The position numbers and the translations under genes were made by a program. The notes below the pieces were generated by a model. That model had not been told where the DNA came from. It searched no databases and saw only the letters and a list, made by a program, of their open reading frames with translations. Shown here piece after piece: positions 26,243 to 36,400 of a stretch of 64,000 nucleotides of DNA. Where the stretch lies: contig JAAFJE010000011.1 of the NCBI GenBank assembly GCA_013298025.1, positions 1-64,000 on the forward strand. Direction: 5' to 3'. This DNA comes from Cytophagales bacterium (GTDB lineage: Bacteria; Bacteroidota; Bacteroidia; Cytophagales; Spirosomataceae). Every line of letters begins with the position of its first letter. Position 1 is the stretch's first letter.

Positions 26243-26779
26243 TTATTTTTGATTATTTTGATAAGCAATGAGGTTGCCGTTATTGTCTGTTACCACATTT
26301 TTACAATCAACAATGAGGTCTTTCAATTTTTCTCTGCCTCTTTGCACTCTTGTTTTTGCTCCTGAGTAGGAAATATCTAATGCTTCGGCTAATTTAATTT
26401 GAGAGTAGTTGTCGAAATAAGTAAGTAAAATGGCTTGTTTGTATTTTTCAGGCAGGTTGCTAATTTTTTGATTTATGCAATTACTTAGCGAAAGGTAGAG
26501 CGGTTCTTCATTTTCTTGTTCGGCAAAGTCGAAACTATCCATTTGAATTGCTGGATCATATTTGCGGTAATAGTCAGCAACGATATTTCTCGTTATTTGA
26601 TACACCCAAGAAGTCAGTTTGGAATAGTCAGAAAGTGTGTGAATGTTAAGTTGGATTTTCAAGAAAACATCTTGCAGTATATCATTGCTTGTTTCAATGT
26701 CTTTTACCTTACTGAAAATGAATTTTTTCAATTCTTGATGTAAGTCTGTCCATATATCTTGCATTTGTCTGTCCATCAT
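26243..26779 (-). CDS. sigZ: ECF-type RNA polymerase sigma factor, SigZ-like
   Basis: A 178-residue sigma-70 family protein. Region 2 includes DILQDVFLKIQLNIHTL and LTSWVYQITRNIVADYYRK; region 4 has LPEKYKQAILLTYFDNYSQI and the helix-turn-helix LAEALDISYSGAKTRVQRGR. The C-terminal extension with one Cys (DCKNVVTDNNGNLIAY) resembles SigZ proteins, which end in a Cys-containing strand. No anti-sigma gene is adjacent. Either of the two adjacent ATGs (26777 or 26774) may be the start. It probably controls a small regulon in response to envelope or redox stress, though nothing here shows the signal. Confidence 0.88.
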   Translation of the reverse strand: MMDRQMQDIWTDLHQELKKFIFSKVKDIETSNDILQDVFLKIQLNIHTLSDYSKLTSWVYQITRNIVADYYRKYDPAIQMDSFDFAEQENEEPLYLSLSNCINQKISNLPEKYKQAILLTYFDNYSQIKLAEALDISYSGAKTRVQRGREKLKDLIVDCKNVVTDNNGNLIAYQNNQK

Positions 26780-26829
26780 TGCTAAAGTATCTGTTATGGT
26801 TGCCTACAACAAACGGATAAACACCAATA

Positions 26830-27654
26830 CTAAAACTCGTAGCCAACAGAAATACCTGAAAGATTAGCTTTTGAAGCAGGTTGATACAAGCCTTTCAGGG
26901 AATCGGCGGCACCGATATTGAGCCTTTCATACCGTACTTTGATGGTAAGTCTTTTGATTTTTGCCCCAATCTCTATGTTAGGCGATAGTTGTTTGCCCAA
27001 ATCTATGCTTGTATTGGGAGCGGTGAGATTTTTTTCGTCGGTTCTTACCTTGGCCACAACAGGGTGATTAACAGCTACACGCAAGGTAAGTTTTACTTTC
27101 GGTTTGGGTGCATAATGCAATTTTGCTCCAAATGAGGGTGCAAGAAAATAGTATTTTTCGTCGAAAGTCGTTTGGGCACTTCCTTCTCCAAACACCAAAG
27201 AGCGGTTCCAGAGTTTACCTTCAATTCCTAAGAACGGTTCTAGTTGTATGCTTGAACTATCTTTTAATTTGAAAGGAATACCAGCATCAATATTGGCAAA
27301 AGCCCCTTGAAATGTTGCTTGTGGCGTTTCGGCTGCCATGCTTGCACTGATAGGAGGCGTAGTTTTAGCATCGCTAAAATTGAGGCTATAGGCTACCCCA
27401 TTTTCTGGTTTGGCGAAATTACGTGTAATATTTCTAAAGCCTCCCAAATCGAGGTTGATGTTGAGTTTGGTACTAGGCTTGATTCCTAGGTGTATGCCCA
27501 GGCTTCCGACCAAGTTATTTTCAAACCAACTGCTATTTTTAAGCGAGATATACGGCTGTATTTGCAAGGCTTTCTCTTTGCCACTGCTTTCGTTTTGGGC
27601 AAATAAAGCTTGCGTACTGGCGGTTAGCATACAAATGAGTATAGCCTTTTTCAT
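26830..27654 (-). CDS. Exported beta-rich protein, probably outer-membrane
   Basis: A 274-residue protein, start taken at the ATG at 27652-27654 over an upstream GTG. Residues 1-20 form a signal peptide (MKKAILICMLTASTQALFAQ). The mature part is a run of amphipathic strands with alternating polarity (LNINLDLGGFRNITRN, KVKLTLRVAVNHPVVAKV, LTIKVRYERLNIG) and ends in ISVGYEF, a terminal Phe typical of outer-membrane beta barrels. It is likely a small porin-like barrel. No operon partner is seen: it is downstream of nothing and divergent from the sigma-like gene at 28013. Confidence 0.75.
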   Translation of the reverse strand: MKKAILICMLTASTQALFAQNESSGKEKALQIQPYISLKNSSWFENNLVGSLGIHLGIKPSTKLNINLDLGGFRNITRNFAKPENGVAYSLNFSDAKTTPPISASMAAETPQATFQGAFANIDAGIPFKLKDSSSIQLEPFLGIEGKLWNRSLVFGEGSAQTTFDEKYYFLAPSFGAKLHYAPKPKVKLTLRVAVNHPVVAKVRTDEKNLTAPNTSIDLGKQLSPNIEIGAKIKRLTIKVRYERLNIGAADSLKGLYQPASKANLSGISVGYEF

Positions 27655-28012
27655 GTCCACAACACAATAAAATTAATTCTATTTGATAATAACTTGGGGC
27701 TAAAAAGTACTTTTCGGCAGTAATAACCCCATATACTGTTGAAGGTTTGATATTCAGCCAATAGAGGGTTGTATCAACCCAACGGAAAGACCCACAAACA
27801 TTATACAAAGTTGGAAAAAAAAACTTATATTTTTTGTTAAAAAGTATTAATCTACGACTAATCGCCGTATATTGTATAACTACAGCCTAAATTATGTGAT
27901 ATAACCGTTGAAAAACTTTCGTTCAACATGTAAATAATCCAACTAGCTTTGACAGAAATTTGGAACAAAACAGTTCTGTGCTTAGTTTTACTGTATCAAC
28001 AAATGTATTCCA
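27655..28012. other. divergent gap, no gene seen
   Basis: 358 bp between divergent genes. A small hairpin GGGTTG-tat-CAACCC lies near 27768-27782. No convincing TAnnTTTG promoter or RNA gene is visible. Confidence 0.5.
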
Positions 28013-28450
28013 ATGCACAAATCGGACGCTTCTAAATTTTTGAACTCTTCACATAAAGTACCCTTACATACAGAGCAACTGGCTTTGTACGAACGCTATG
28101 GGGCTTTGGCGTATGGTGTGATTCTCCAATTGATACCCGAAACGTCGGCTGCACAAGAAGTGCTGGTTGAAGTCTTTACATCGGCACAAGTATTGGCTTG
28201 CAACGACAATGAGCATGACAAAACTCTGTGTGTAGTACGAACGGCAAGAGCAAAGGCGATTGCGTATAAGCAACGGAATATGCCAAACCAAGTCATCGAA
28301 ATCAAAGGGAAGTCGTTGCCAGAGCAGGTATTTAATTTAGCTTTTCACCAAGGACTTTCGCCCGATGCCATCGCAGAAACCTTGGCTATTCCGAGAGAAG
28401 CCGTCCTCAAAGCAATCAACGAACATTTTAAAAACTTTCGTAAATCCTAA
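28013..28450 (+). CDS. Degenerate ECF sigma-like protein
   Basis: A 145-residue protein in which the layout of an ECF sigma factor can be followed weakly: LALYERYGALAYGVILQLIP (like sigma region 2.1-2.2), a short linker with VRTARAKAIAYKQ, and a C-terminal helix-turn-helix LSPDAIAETLAIPREAVLKA like region 4. Core-binding and promoter-melting residues are poorly preserved, so it may be a divergent sigma or a derived regulator. It is followed 9 bp later by a gene with anti-sigma features, supporting a sigma/anti-sigma pair. Confidence 0.65.
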   Translation: MHKSDASKFLNSSHKVPLHTEQLALYERYGALAYGVILQLIPETSAAQEVLVEVFTSAQVLACNDNEHDKTLCVVRTARAKAIAYKQRNMPNQVIEIKGKSLPEQVFNLAFHQGLSPDAIAETLAIPREAVLKAINEHFKNFRKS

Positions 28451-28459
28451 CCTTGTATA

Positions 28460-28921
28460 ATGAATACTAAATCGTACATAGAAAGCGGTCTGCTTGAAGC
28501 CAATATATTGGGTTGGGCTACGGAAGCAGAACAACAAGAACTGTTGCAATACAGGGCTTCGCACGCCGATATTGCGGTGGCTTTTACCGAAACAGAAGCA
28601 TTGTTGACTTCTTATTTTGAAGCGAAGGCTGTGCCACCACCTCCTTTTATCAAAACAATAGTAGAAGAAAAGCAATACAACGGAAGTGTCAAAAAATGGC
28701 AGTTTGATGATACCCCTTACGCTACCACAACGCAGGCACAGCCTATAGCGGTAGAATATGACAATACGCATATCAAAGTGCATAAGTACTGGCGACCAGC
28801 CTTTATCGCTGTTTTTATTTTATCTAAAATTTTCTTGATATTGGCGTTGTATTTTTACTTCAAAGCCGATGCCCAAGACAAAGAGATAGAAAAACTCAGG
28901 CTCGAAATACAACAAAAATAA
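28460..28921 (+). CDS. Putative anti-sigma factor
   Basis: A 153-residue single-pass membrane protein. The N-terminus SYIESGLLEANILGWATEAE resembles the start of RskA-type anti-sigma factors (ESGxLExYVxGxxxxEE). A membrane helix lies at about 118-138 (FIAVFILSKIFLILALYFYF), followed by a short coiled coil (DKEIEKLRLEIQQK) in the periplasm. It would hold the sigma-like protein encoded just upstream at the membrane. The coupling distance of 9 bp indicates one operon, closed by the strong terminator at 28921-28969. Confidence 0.7.
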   Translation: MNTKSYIESGLLEANILGWATEAEQQELLQYRASHADIAVAFTETEALLTSYFEAKAVPPPPFIKTIVEEKQYNGSVKKWQFDDTPYATTTQAQPIAVEYDNTHIKVHKYWRPAFIAVFILSKIFLILALYFYFKADAQDKEIEKLRLEIQQK

Positions 28922-28969
28922 GTTCACAAAAAAGCCCAATCTTTAGCGGATTGGGCTTTTTTGTGAACT
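28921..28969. terminator. bidirectional terminator, 21-bp stem
   Basis: A perfect 21-bp inverted repeat with a 7-nt loop (core AAAAAAGCCCAATC / GATTGGGCTTTTTT) lies between convergent genes. It provides T-runs for both strands and overlaps the last base of the upstream stop codon. Confidence 0.9.
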
Positions 28970-28988
28970 TGCCTATATATCAGCAATT

Positions 28989-29747
28989 TTATCGCTTCGC
29001 TGCCGTCAACGCATCTTCTACACCAGCCAAAATACGACCGCAGTGTTCGCACACGATGATGCGTTTGTGGTCTTTAATATCTGCTTGGCGTTGAGGAGGT
29101 ACTACGTTGAAACAACCACCGCAAGCCCCACGTTTAACCAACACAACGGCAAGACCGTTGGCGTAGTTACCTCTCAATTTATCATAAGGACGCAACAAAC
29201 GCTCTTCTACAAATTTCACGGCTTTGTCACGGTCTTTCAATAATTTTTGTTCGTCTTCTTCGCTTTCAGAAATCAACACGTCTAATTCTTTGCGTTTGGC
29301 ATCTAAATCTTTTTGACGGTGAAACAAGCGTGTTTCTGTTTCAGAAACCTCGTCACGTTTGTTTAAGATTTTAAATTCAAACTCACGGATACGTTTTTCT
29401 GCCAACTCAATTTCAAGTTGTTGTAATTCAATTTCTTTCGAGATAGCATCGTACTCACGGTTGTTACGCACGTTCATTTGTTGGTCTTTGTATTTATTTA
29501 CCAACTTCTCTGATTCTCTTTTTGTATTACGGTTTTTAGAAATTTCTTCTTCCAAAGAAGCAATTTCACGATTGAATTTACCAATACGAGTTTCGATGCC
29601 AGCGATTTCATCTTCCAAATCACGAACTTCTTCTGGCAAATCGCCACGCATTTTCTTGATTGTATCTAAGGCTGAATCTATGGTTTGAAGTTTCAGAAGT
29701 CCTTCTAATTTCTGAGCAATGGTTGATTCGTTTGCTACTGCTGCCAT
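28989..29747 (-). CDS. C4 zinc-ribbon coiled-coil protein (DUF164/PF02591 family)
   Basis: A 252-residue protein. About residues 10-180 are a long charged coiled coil (IAGIETRIGKFNREIASLEE, VNKYKDQQMNVRNNREYD). The C-terminal zinc ribbon has CGGC and CEHCG, giving four Cys ligands. Family members (CT398/Cj1-like) are thought to bind nucleic acid or ribosome/secretion factors, without a firm role. It sits 95 bp after the nif3-like gene on the same strand, a neighbourhood I recall as conserved in Bacteroidota, suggesting shared transcription. Confidence 0.9.
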   Translation of the reverse strand: MAAVANESTIAQKLEGLLKLQTIDSALDTIKKMRGDLPEEVRDLEDEIAGIETRIGKFNREIASLEEEISKNRNTKRESEKLVNKYKDQQMNVRNNREYDAISKEIELQQLEIELAEKRIREFEFKILNKRDEVSETETRLFHRQKDLDAKRKELDVLISESEEDEQKLLKDRDKAVKFVEERLLRPYDKLRGNYANGLAVVLVKRGACGGCFNVVPPQRQADIKDHKRIIVCEHCGRILAGVEDALTAAKR

Positions 29748-29842
29748 TTTGGTTGTACGTTATTCGTTTCGTTAAACGTGATTAATATATCGGTTTGTTA
29801 AGAAGTTTATCCTTGCTAAGGCTATTGCTTCTATGTGTCAGT

Positions 29843-30940
29843 TCAAAAATAGAATACAGGGTTTGTATTTACCTGACTTTTGAGAATCGCAAAATTACTA
29901 AATTTTTCAGATAAATAACTAATAATTAAATCCTTTGTATAAACTTCTGACTCATAATGCCCAATATCGCAAATCATGAGCTTATTTTCGGCATCAAAAA
30001 ACTCATGGTATTTGTAATCGGCAGTAATAAAAGCATCGGCTCCAGCCCTGATGGCATTGGGCAACAGAAAACTTCCAGCACCGCCACATACGGCAACTTT
30101 TTTGATGGGCTTATTTCCTAGAGCCGTGTGCTTAATGAGTGGTAGTTGCATACTTGTTTTAAGGTGCATTAAAAAATCGACAGGGGTGAGGGCATGAGGT
30201 AATTCGGCTATTACGCCCGCTCCTATTTCGGTAAACTCATTTTCTAAAACGCTCAGATAATAGGCTACTTCTTCGTAAGGATGAGCCTTTCGGAGTGCCG
30301 CCAATACGCTGTGTTCGAGGTAAGCGGGCAAAATCACCTCGATGCGGTTTTCTTGTACGGCTTCGTCTTGTGCTAATGTACCAATAAAAGGTTGTGCATT
30401 GCCTGTGGGCTTGAATGTACCCGTGCCTTCGGTGCGGAAACTGCAATTTTTGTACGCTCCGATTTGCCCTGCACCTGCCACATACAAAGCATCGAGTACT
30501 TGTTGCGTATGAGCTATGGGTACAAACGAAACCAGTTTTTTAAGCTCCTGCTTTTTAGGGTCTAAAATACGTGCCTGCGTCAGTTGCAATTGTTGGGCGA
30601 TATTAAAATTTACACCGCCAGTTACGTGGTCGAGGTTGGTGTGCGACGCATAAATGGCTATGTCATTTTTGATGGCAGCAATAATGGTACGTTCAACGTA
30701 GTTTTTGCCATTGATTTTTTTGAGTCCTTTAAAAACAATCGGATGATGGGCTACAATCAGGTTGCAACCTTGTTGGATGGCTTCTTGTACGACTTCTTCG
30801 GTGCAGTCGAGCGTAACGAGGATTCCTGTGACGGTTGCCTGCGGATTACCCACCAGCAGCCCAGCGTTGTCATAGCTTTCTTGCAGGGCAAGCGGAGCAA
30901 GTTGTTCTAAATATTGGGTTATATCTTTGATTTGAAGCAT
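29843..30940 (-). CDS. Nif3-like dinuclear metal centre protein
   Basis: A 365-residue member of the Nif3/YbgI family (often labelled GTP cyclohydrolase 1 type 2). Metal ligands are visible in VAHHPIVFKGLKK (His-His near residues 65-66), ASHTNLDHVTGGVN and, at the end, CDIGHYESE. The central part (about 130-230) is the PII-like insert of the long bacterial form, containing AHPYEEVAYYL. The protein forms hexameric toroids in studied homologues; the true substrate is not settled. It forms a probable operon with the zinc-ribbon gene downstream. Confidence 0.93.
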   Translation of the reverse strand: MLQIKDITQYLEQLAPLALQESYDNAGLLVGNPQATVTGILVTLDCTEEVVQEAIQQGCNLIVAHHPIVFKGLKKINGKNYVERTIIAAIKNDIAIYASHTNLDHVTGGVNFNIAQQLQLTQARILDPKKQELKKLVSFVPIAHTQQVLDALYVAGAGQIGAYKNCSFRTEGTGTFKPTGNAQPFIGTLAQDEAVQENRIEVILPAYLEHSVLAALRKAHPYEEVAYYLSVLENEFTEIGAGVIAELPHALTPVDFLMHLKTSMQLPLIKHTALGNKPIKKVAVCGGAGSFLLPNAIRAGADAFITADYKYHEFFDAENKLMICDIGHYESEVYTKDLIISYLSEKFSNFAILKSQVNTNPVFYF

Positions 30941-30974
30941 GGCATTTTGTAAACTGAAATTACTGCAAGATACA

Positions 30975-31010
30975 ATAAAAAAAGCGATGGGAAAATCCTA
31001 CCGCTTTTCA
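30975..31010. terminator. weak hairpin upstream of nif3-like gene
   Basis: AAAAGCG and CGCTTTT pair around a GGGAAAATCC core. It lies in the 373-bp gap 30941-31313, where no other feature is seen. Its orientation and purpose are unclear. Confidence 0.4.
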
Positions 31011-31313
31011 ATCGTCACAAATTTATACTGTCAAATAAAAGGGGTGATTGAGAAGTTTCATCGAAACTGTTATGTCTGTAAGACAAGCGACTGCGTGGTT
31101 TCCCCTATTCAGAAAATTGAAGTTCTTTGTTTTATGCCTTCATGTAAGTGTATAGGTTTGTTTCTCAGTGAGATACCGTTTGGCTTATTTTCCCAAACTT
31201 GGGCAAGGGTTGTATGGGCTATTTGAATAATTGATGAAGTCTTGTATATTAGTGATGTTTCCTATCAAATATGTTGTGTAAGGGTGAAAACACTGCACAA
31301 GTGATGTTAAGCT

Positions 31314-31754
31314 ATGATGAAAGTAAGACCAAGTGTTGCTCTGATTGAAAGAAATCATATTTTATTGATGCGTTATGAATACGGTTCAAAAACCGTGTTT
31401 AATTTACCTGGGGGCAATGTGGACCCCGGTGAAACGCTTGTACAAACCCTAGAAAGAGAGTTGCGAGAAGAGTTGGGCATCGAAATTGAAGTACAGCCGT
31501 TGCTTTTGAGTGGCGAGGTGATATTGCCTCAACAAAAACACGATGTCTTGCATTGTGTTTTTGCGGCTACAATCATTGGCGGTATTCCAGTGCTAAATCC
31601 TGCTGAAACAAGTGCCTTGGCGGTTGAGTGGATTCCTATTACCGATTTGCACAAGCTAGAAATGTACCCCAATGTGGGCGTAATGTTACAAGACCTCTTG
31701 TTTCAAAATAAAAGTGGCGTGTATGTAGGAAAAATTCCGCAACAATGGCACTGA
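31314..31754 (+). CDS. NUDIX hydrolase
   Basis: A 146-residue enzyme with a complete Nudix box, GGNVDPGETLVQTLEREL followed by REELGIE (GX5EX7REUXEEXGU), near residues 37-59. It hydrolyses a nucleoside diphosphate linked to another moiety; the substrate cannot be read from the sequence. The N-terminus (RPSVALIERNHILLMRYEY) forms the usual first strands. A second ATG at 31317 is an equal start candidate. It converges on the pyrophosphatase gene with a shared terminator at 31765-31808. Confidence 0.92.
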   Translation: MMKVRPSVALIERNHILLMRYEYGSKTVFNLPGGNVDPGETLVQTLERELREELGIEIEVQPLLLSGEVILPQQKHDVLHCVFAATIIGGIPVLNPAETSALAVEWIPITDLHKLEMYPNVGVMLQDLLFQNKSGVYVGKIPQQWH

Positions 31755-31764
31755 GTATAGAAAG

Positions 31765-31808
31765 AATGGTGAATTGCCAATGAGTGATTTAATTGACAAT
31801 TCACCATT
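31765..31808. terminator. bidirectional terminator-like inverted repeat
   Basis: AATGGTGAATTGCCAAT (31765-31781) pairs with ATTGACAATTCACCATT (31792-31808), 16 of 17 positions, between convergent genes. It lacks long T-runs. A related style of repeat lies at 41583-41635. Confidence 0.6.
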
Positions 31809-31825
31809 TAGTATTAGCACTAAGC

Positions 31826-33058
31826 CTATTTCTTGATAATACCCCCCAACACCTTGGCATCGCCGTCGATGGCTGGTGGTGTGATACCCAAAAGTTGTGC
31901 TACAAACGGATATACATGAATATTCTGGAAAGCAGGAATCTTCACTCCTTTTTTGATATTGGGCCCGTTGGCATAAAAAATAGCCCCCATTTCTGGCGTA
32001 ACATAAGGGTCGAAACCGTGTACGCCCCAAACTTTACGCTTTTCAGGTTTTTTGATAAGTGACTCCTTGCTATAAAAGCTAAAACCGGGGTCAGCTACCA
32101 AAAGCATATCGCCAATGCGTGGATGTGAGTTGAAATGTAAACTCGCAGGAATATCGGCTCTTTTATAAATCTTGAAGTACGTAGCTTTAGCGGCTATTTG
32201 CTCGTAAATTTTGTCGGCTTGTGCCTTATTTTTGATAAAAATATTGGCATGGGTGCTGTTGTTGACAAACCGAAAGTCATCGTCGGTGAATCCTTCCAAA
32301 AATTTATCGGTAATGATAAACGTTTCAGGTTTGTTTTGCATTTCGTACATCCCGTGGTCGGAGGTAAGAATTACATTGACAGGCAGTTTAATGCTTTTGA
32401 GTCCGTTCATCAACATACCCACCAAGCTATCGGCTTGCATGACGGCAGCTTGGGTTTCGGGAGCATTTGGGCCAAAATCATGTCCTTTGGTATCGACCAT
32501 CGAAAAGTAAATGGTAATCAAATGCGGTCGGTCGGCTTCGGGTAGTTTGAGCCAGTCGAACACGGCTTGTACTCGGTTGCTGGGCGGTACAGTATCGTCG
32601 AAACGGTGGTAATACGTTGGAAATTCACCTGCGATTTTCGCCTCTGAACCAACCCAAAAAAAGGAAGCCGATTTCATGCCGTTTTGTTGTACCAATTGCC
32701 ACAAGGGCAAGCCTCCATAATAATAGGCATCTTCTACTTTATCTCTTTGCCGAATCGAATAGAAGGTATCTCTGCCTGCATCGTAAAAGGTGTTGTCGAT
32801 TAAACCATGATGGTCGGGATAAAGCCCCGTCACGAGTGTATAATGATTAGGAAAGGTTTTACTCGGATAAGCAGGATACATTTTTTCGGCAGCAACCCCT
32901 TTTTTGATAAAATCCTTGATGTGCTTCACGGGGTATTTTTGGGCATAATCGTAGCGAAAACCATCAAATGAAACCATCACAACGTAAGGTTTGGTTGTTT
33001 GTGCAACCGATACGAGGCTTATCAATAGCCCACAACAAAGCAGTAGTGTTTTTTTCAT
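31826..33058 (-). CDS. Alkaline phosphatase superfamily nucleotide pyrophosphatase (NPP-like)
   Basis: A 410-residue exported enzyme, start taken at the ATG at 33056-33058 that begins the signal peptide MKKTLLLCCGLLISLVSVAQ; the longer upstream frame lacks family similarity. Metal and nucleophile motifs: VMVSFDGFRYDY, PSKTFPNHYTLVTG with Thr nucleophile, FSMVDTKGHDFGP, and TSDHGM. It matches the ectonucleotide pyrophosphatase/phosphodiesterase family, which releases nucleoside 5'-monophosphates from nucleotides or splits phosphodiesters, here in the periplasm. It stands alone, with a 345-bp gap before the next gene. Confidence 0.92.
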   Translation of the reverse strand: MKKTLLLCCGLLISLVSVAQTTKPYVVMVSFDGFRYDYAQKYPVKHIKDFIKKGVAAEKMYPAYPSKTFPNHYTLVTGLYPDHHGLIDNTFYDAGRDTFYSIRQRDKVEDAYYYGGLPLWQLVQQNGMKSASFFWVGSEAKIAGEFPTYYHRFDDTVPPSNRVQAVFDWLKLPEADRPHLITIYFSMVDTKGHDFGPNAPETQAAVMQADSLVGMLMNGLKSIKLPVNVILTSDHGMYEMQNKPETFIITDKFLEGFTDDDFRFVNNSTHANIFIKNKAQADKIYEQIAAKATYFKIYKRADIPASLHFNSHPRIGDMLLVADPGFSFYSKESLIKKPEKRKVWGVHGFDPYVTPEMGAIFYANGPNIKKGVKIPAFQNIHVYPFVAQLLGITPPAIDGDAKVLGGIIKK

Positions 33059-33403
33059 GAAGTGCGTATTTGTTTGGCTGTTTGTCTTGTGCCGACAAAA
33101 GCAGTTGTTGGTTGAAACGTCTGTAAAATTAGGGTAAAAAACGAGGTTCACCGAAGCATACAAAAAAACTTTCTATAAAATCATCATGATGTAAAAAATG
33201 GCTGTAGGTAAAATGGAGGTTTTACGAAAAAATACATTAGAGCCATATAGTTTTTAGCACTTATCTTTCACTACTTTTACCTAAATCTGGATTAAATTTT
33301 CTACGAAAGACAAGTATGGCAATACCTTTGGAAAAAACTCGTTATTTTTAGCAAACTAAATTCGTCCATGTAGGTAATCTTTCTTTCAAATACTTCAATT
33401 CCT

Positions 33404-36400
33404 ATGAAACTAAAACAAACGGTATGGGTAATCTTAGTGGTCTTGTTGCGTATGTCGGCGTATGGACAAGGACTCAAACTATCCGATAACCCCGACACCT
33501 TTTTAACCGAGTTTGGGGCGGTTTTAACGGCTTCTGCCAATCCTCAAGCGGCGGTTTTACAACAAAATTTTGAAAAAAATTGGAATACCCTCAGCCGTAC
33601 CCAACAAAGTGGCTTGGCAGCAGCGGCGAGCCTGATGCTGAAAAAAGGCTATAAGTCGCCCCAATTTGTGCCACTTGCCGAAACCTTCAACCAAGCTGTT
33701 GGGGCTGGCTTAAATGGCTCGACGCTCGATGGCTTTATCGAAACATTCAAAAAAACGGTAGAGCTAACCGACATGAAAACAACCATGAGCTTGTTGGCTA
33801 TTACTAAAAGTTTTTATACCAATAAGTCGATTTATGCCAGTAATTACAATCGTTTGTATGTGTTGGCTGGAAGCTTGAGTTTTCAATACAACGAGCAAAA
33901 AATCGACCTCAATGCCGATGCTCCTCCCAAACCAACGGCTACGCCAACTCCTGCGGCAACACAGCCTGCTACCCAAACCAATAGCGATGGCTGGGACGAT
34001 GCCCCTGCTAAGGCAGCAAGCCCAAGAAACGACCCTTGGGACGATACCCCCTTGCCTACGCCTCAAAACGGTGCAGCCGCACCCGTGGCCGACTTGCCTC
34101 CTCCGATGTTTATCAATGCCGGGCCAACACTCGTTTTTACAGGTGCGAACTTGACCATTGCCACGTCGAGCGATTCGGTGACAATGCTGGGGACAAATGC
34201 TACCTTGGGCGTAAAAGAAGGGGTATTGGTAGGCAAAGGCGGTCAATTCACTTGGGAAAATGTAGGGCATCCCGAAATTTTTGTCAAACTCGATAGCTAC
34301 AGCATGGAAATCAAAAATGCCCGTGTGCGTTCGGAGTCGGCAACGTTGACCTACAGCGATAAACTGCAACAGCCTGTCAAAGGGATTTTTGAGTTTCAAA
34401 GCAAGAAAAGAGCCGCCAATATCCCTGCGTCGTATCCTCGCTTTATGTCGTATAAAAACGACGTAGTACTAAAAGGCATCGGCGATTTTGAATACAAAGG
34501 GGGCATCAGTTTGATGGGCAACAAGCTATCAAGTATGTCGTTGCGAGAAAAATACAGTAGCATCACCATCAGCCAAGCAGGCAAGCCCTTGTTTCGTTTT
34601 AATGCCCGCCAATTTGAAATCAATGATTCACTGATAGTATCGCCTTCGGCTACTTTTACGGGCTATTTTGCTGATAACGATTCGCTGTATCATCCTTTGG
34701 TGAAAGTTACATATCATCGGCTCAAGCAAGCCTTGCGTTTGAGTAAAGTAGAGGCTGGGGGCTTTCGAGAAAGTAATTATTTAGATAGCTATCATAAATT
34801 AGAAATTTTTGCCGATGCTGTCAATTGGCAAGTAAAAGAGCAGAAAATAGATTTTTCTATTTTGGTGGCAAAAAATATCATTCCAGCCTTGTTCGAGTCG
34901 TATGATTACTACAATCCGCAACGCTTCAACAGCATCGCCGAAGCCTATAACTTCAATCCACTGATTGTGGTGAGTAATTATGCTAAAAAGAATAATCTTT
35001 CCGAAGTGCGTTTGTCGGAAATGGCAAAGGCGTACCAAAAAGATTTAAACAGCATCAAGCCTATATTTTTATCAATGATGCAAAAAGGGTATTTTGAATA
35101 CGACCCCGAAGTAGAACGAATCAAACTGAGTAGGAAAGGAAGCCATTATTTGGCTGTTTTAAATAATAAAAAAGATTATGACAACTTCCTCATTCCTTCT
35201 TATTATGCCTCGAATACCAAAGACTCGTCGGCAAATGCTTCTTTGCGACTCATAGATAATATACTGTTAATCAGAGGAGTAAAGCAGTTTTACCTGTCCG
35301 ATTCGCTGAATGTGTATATGGCACCTTACGACAATCTGATAAAAGTAAACAAAGACCGAAACTTTGGTATCAGTGGCGAATTGAAGACAGGTAACTTCCG
35401 TTTTAGAGGCAAAGATTTGTCGTTTAATTATGCAGATTTTAGTGTAAAAATCAACAAAATAGATTCTATTACTTTCATTCCGCAAAAAGAATTAGCCAAA
35501 AAAGGCCGAACCGAAATCGGAGGAGATTTGAAATATGAATCGGGAACGTTGTATATCAATATGCCTGAAAACAAATCGGGTCGCCAACGTCGCCCTGAGT
35601 TTCCTCGCTTGGTGATTCCTACGGGCGTAACCGCCTATTTCGACCAACCCTACCGCAAAGAACGGGTATATGACCGCAAGGTGTATTTCAAAGTGCCAAG
35701 CATCGACTTTGATAGTTTGAATGTAAAAGATATTGATTTCGTAGGAATGTTTCATTCCGATGGCATTTTCCCATCGTTCAAAGAAACCCTTGTTTCTATG
35801 CCCGACAACTCCTTGGGATTTGTGCATAAAGCACCAGAAGGCAAATACGCTTTATACAACAGTCGCAGTTTTATGAAGTTTAATTCGCCGATTGTGATGG
35901 ACAAAAAAGGTTTACATTCCGATGGCGAACTCAACCACCTAACCGCCCAAATCCAAGCCAAAGAAATGTATTTTGCCCAAGACTCGGCACGAGCTTATGG
36001 CTCAACGGGGCTTGTTAATGAAGGTACGATTGGACAAGCATTTTTCACCAAAGTTGCCATCAATAACTACAGCTTACTCTGGAAACCCAAAGTTGATAGT
36101 ATGATGGTAGAGTCGAAGGGAGGACAATTCGATTTGTATAGCGGTAGCACAAGGCTCGAAGGTAAATTGTTGGTACGCCAAAGTGGCTTGTTTGGCTTGG
36201 GCAAAGTATTGCGTAACGACTCTCAAACGCAGTCGGATTTCTTCAAATTTGGCAAGGAATTGTTTACCGCCGAAATGGCAAAACTGATGGTAGGCGATAA
36301 CCTTCGCTCGGCAAAACCAGCCTTGTATGGAAAGTATTTACAGGTAAAATTCAACTTGGCTCAAGGGAAAGTGACCATCGAAACGGCCCAATACCTTGCT

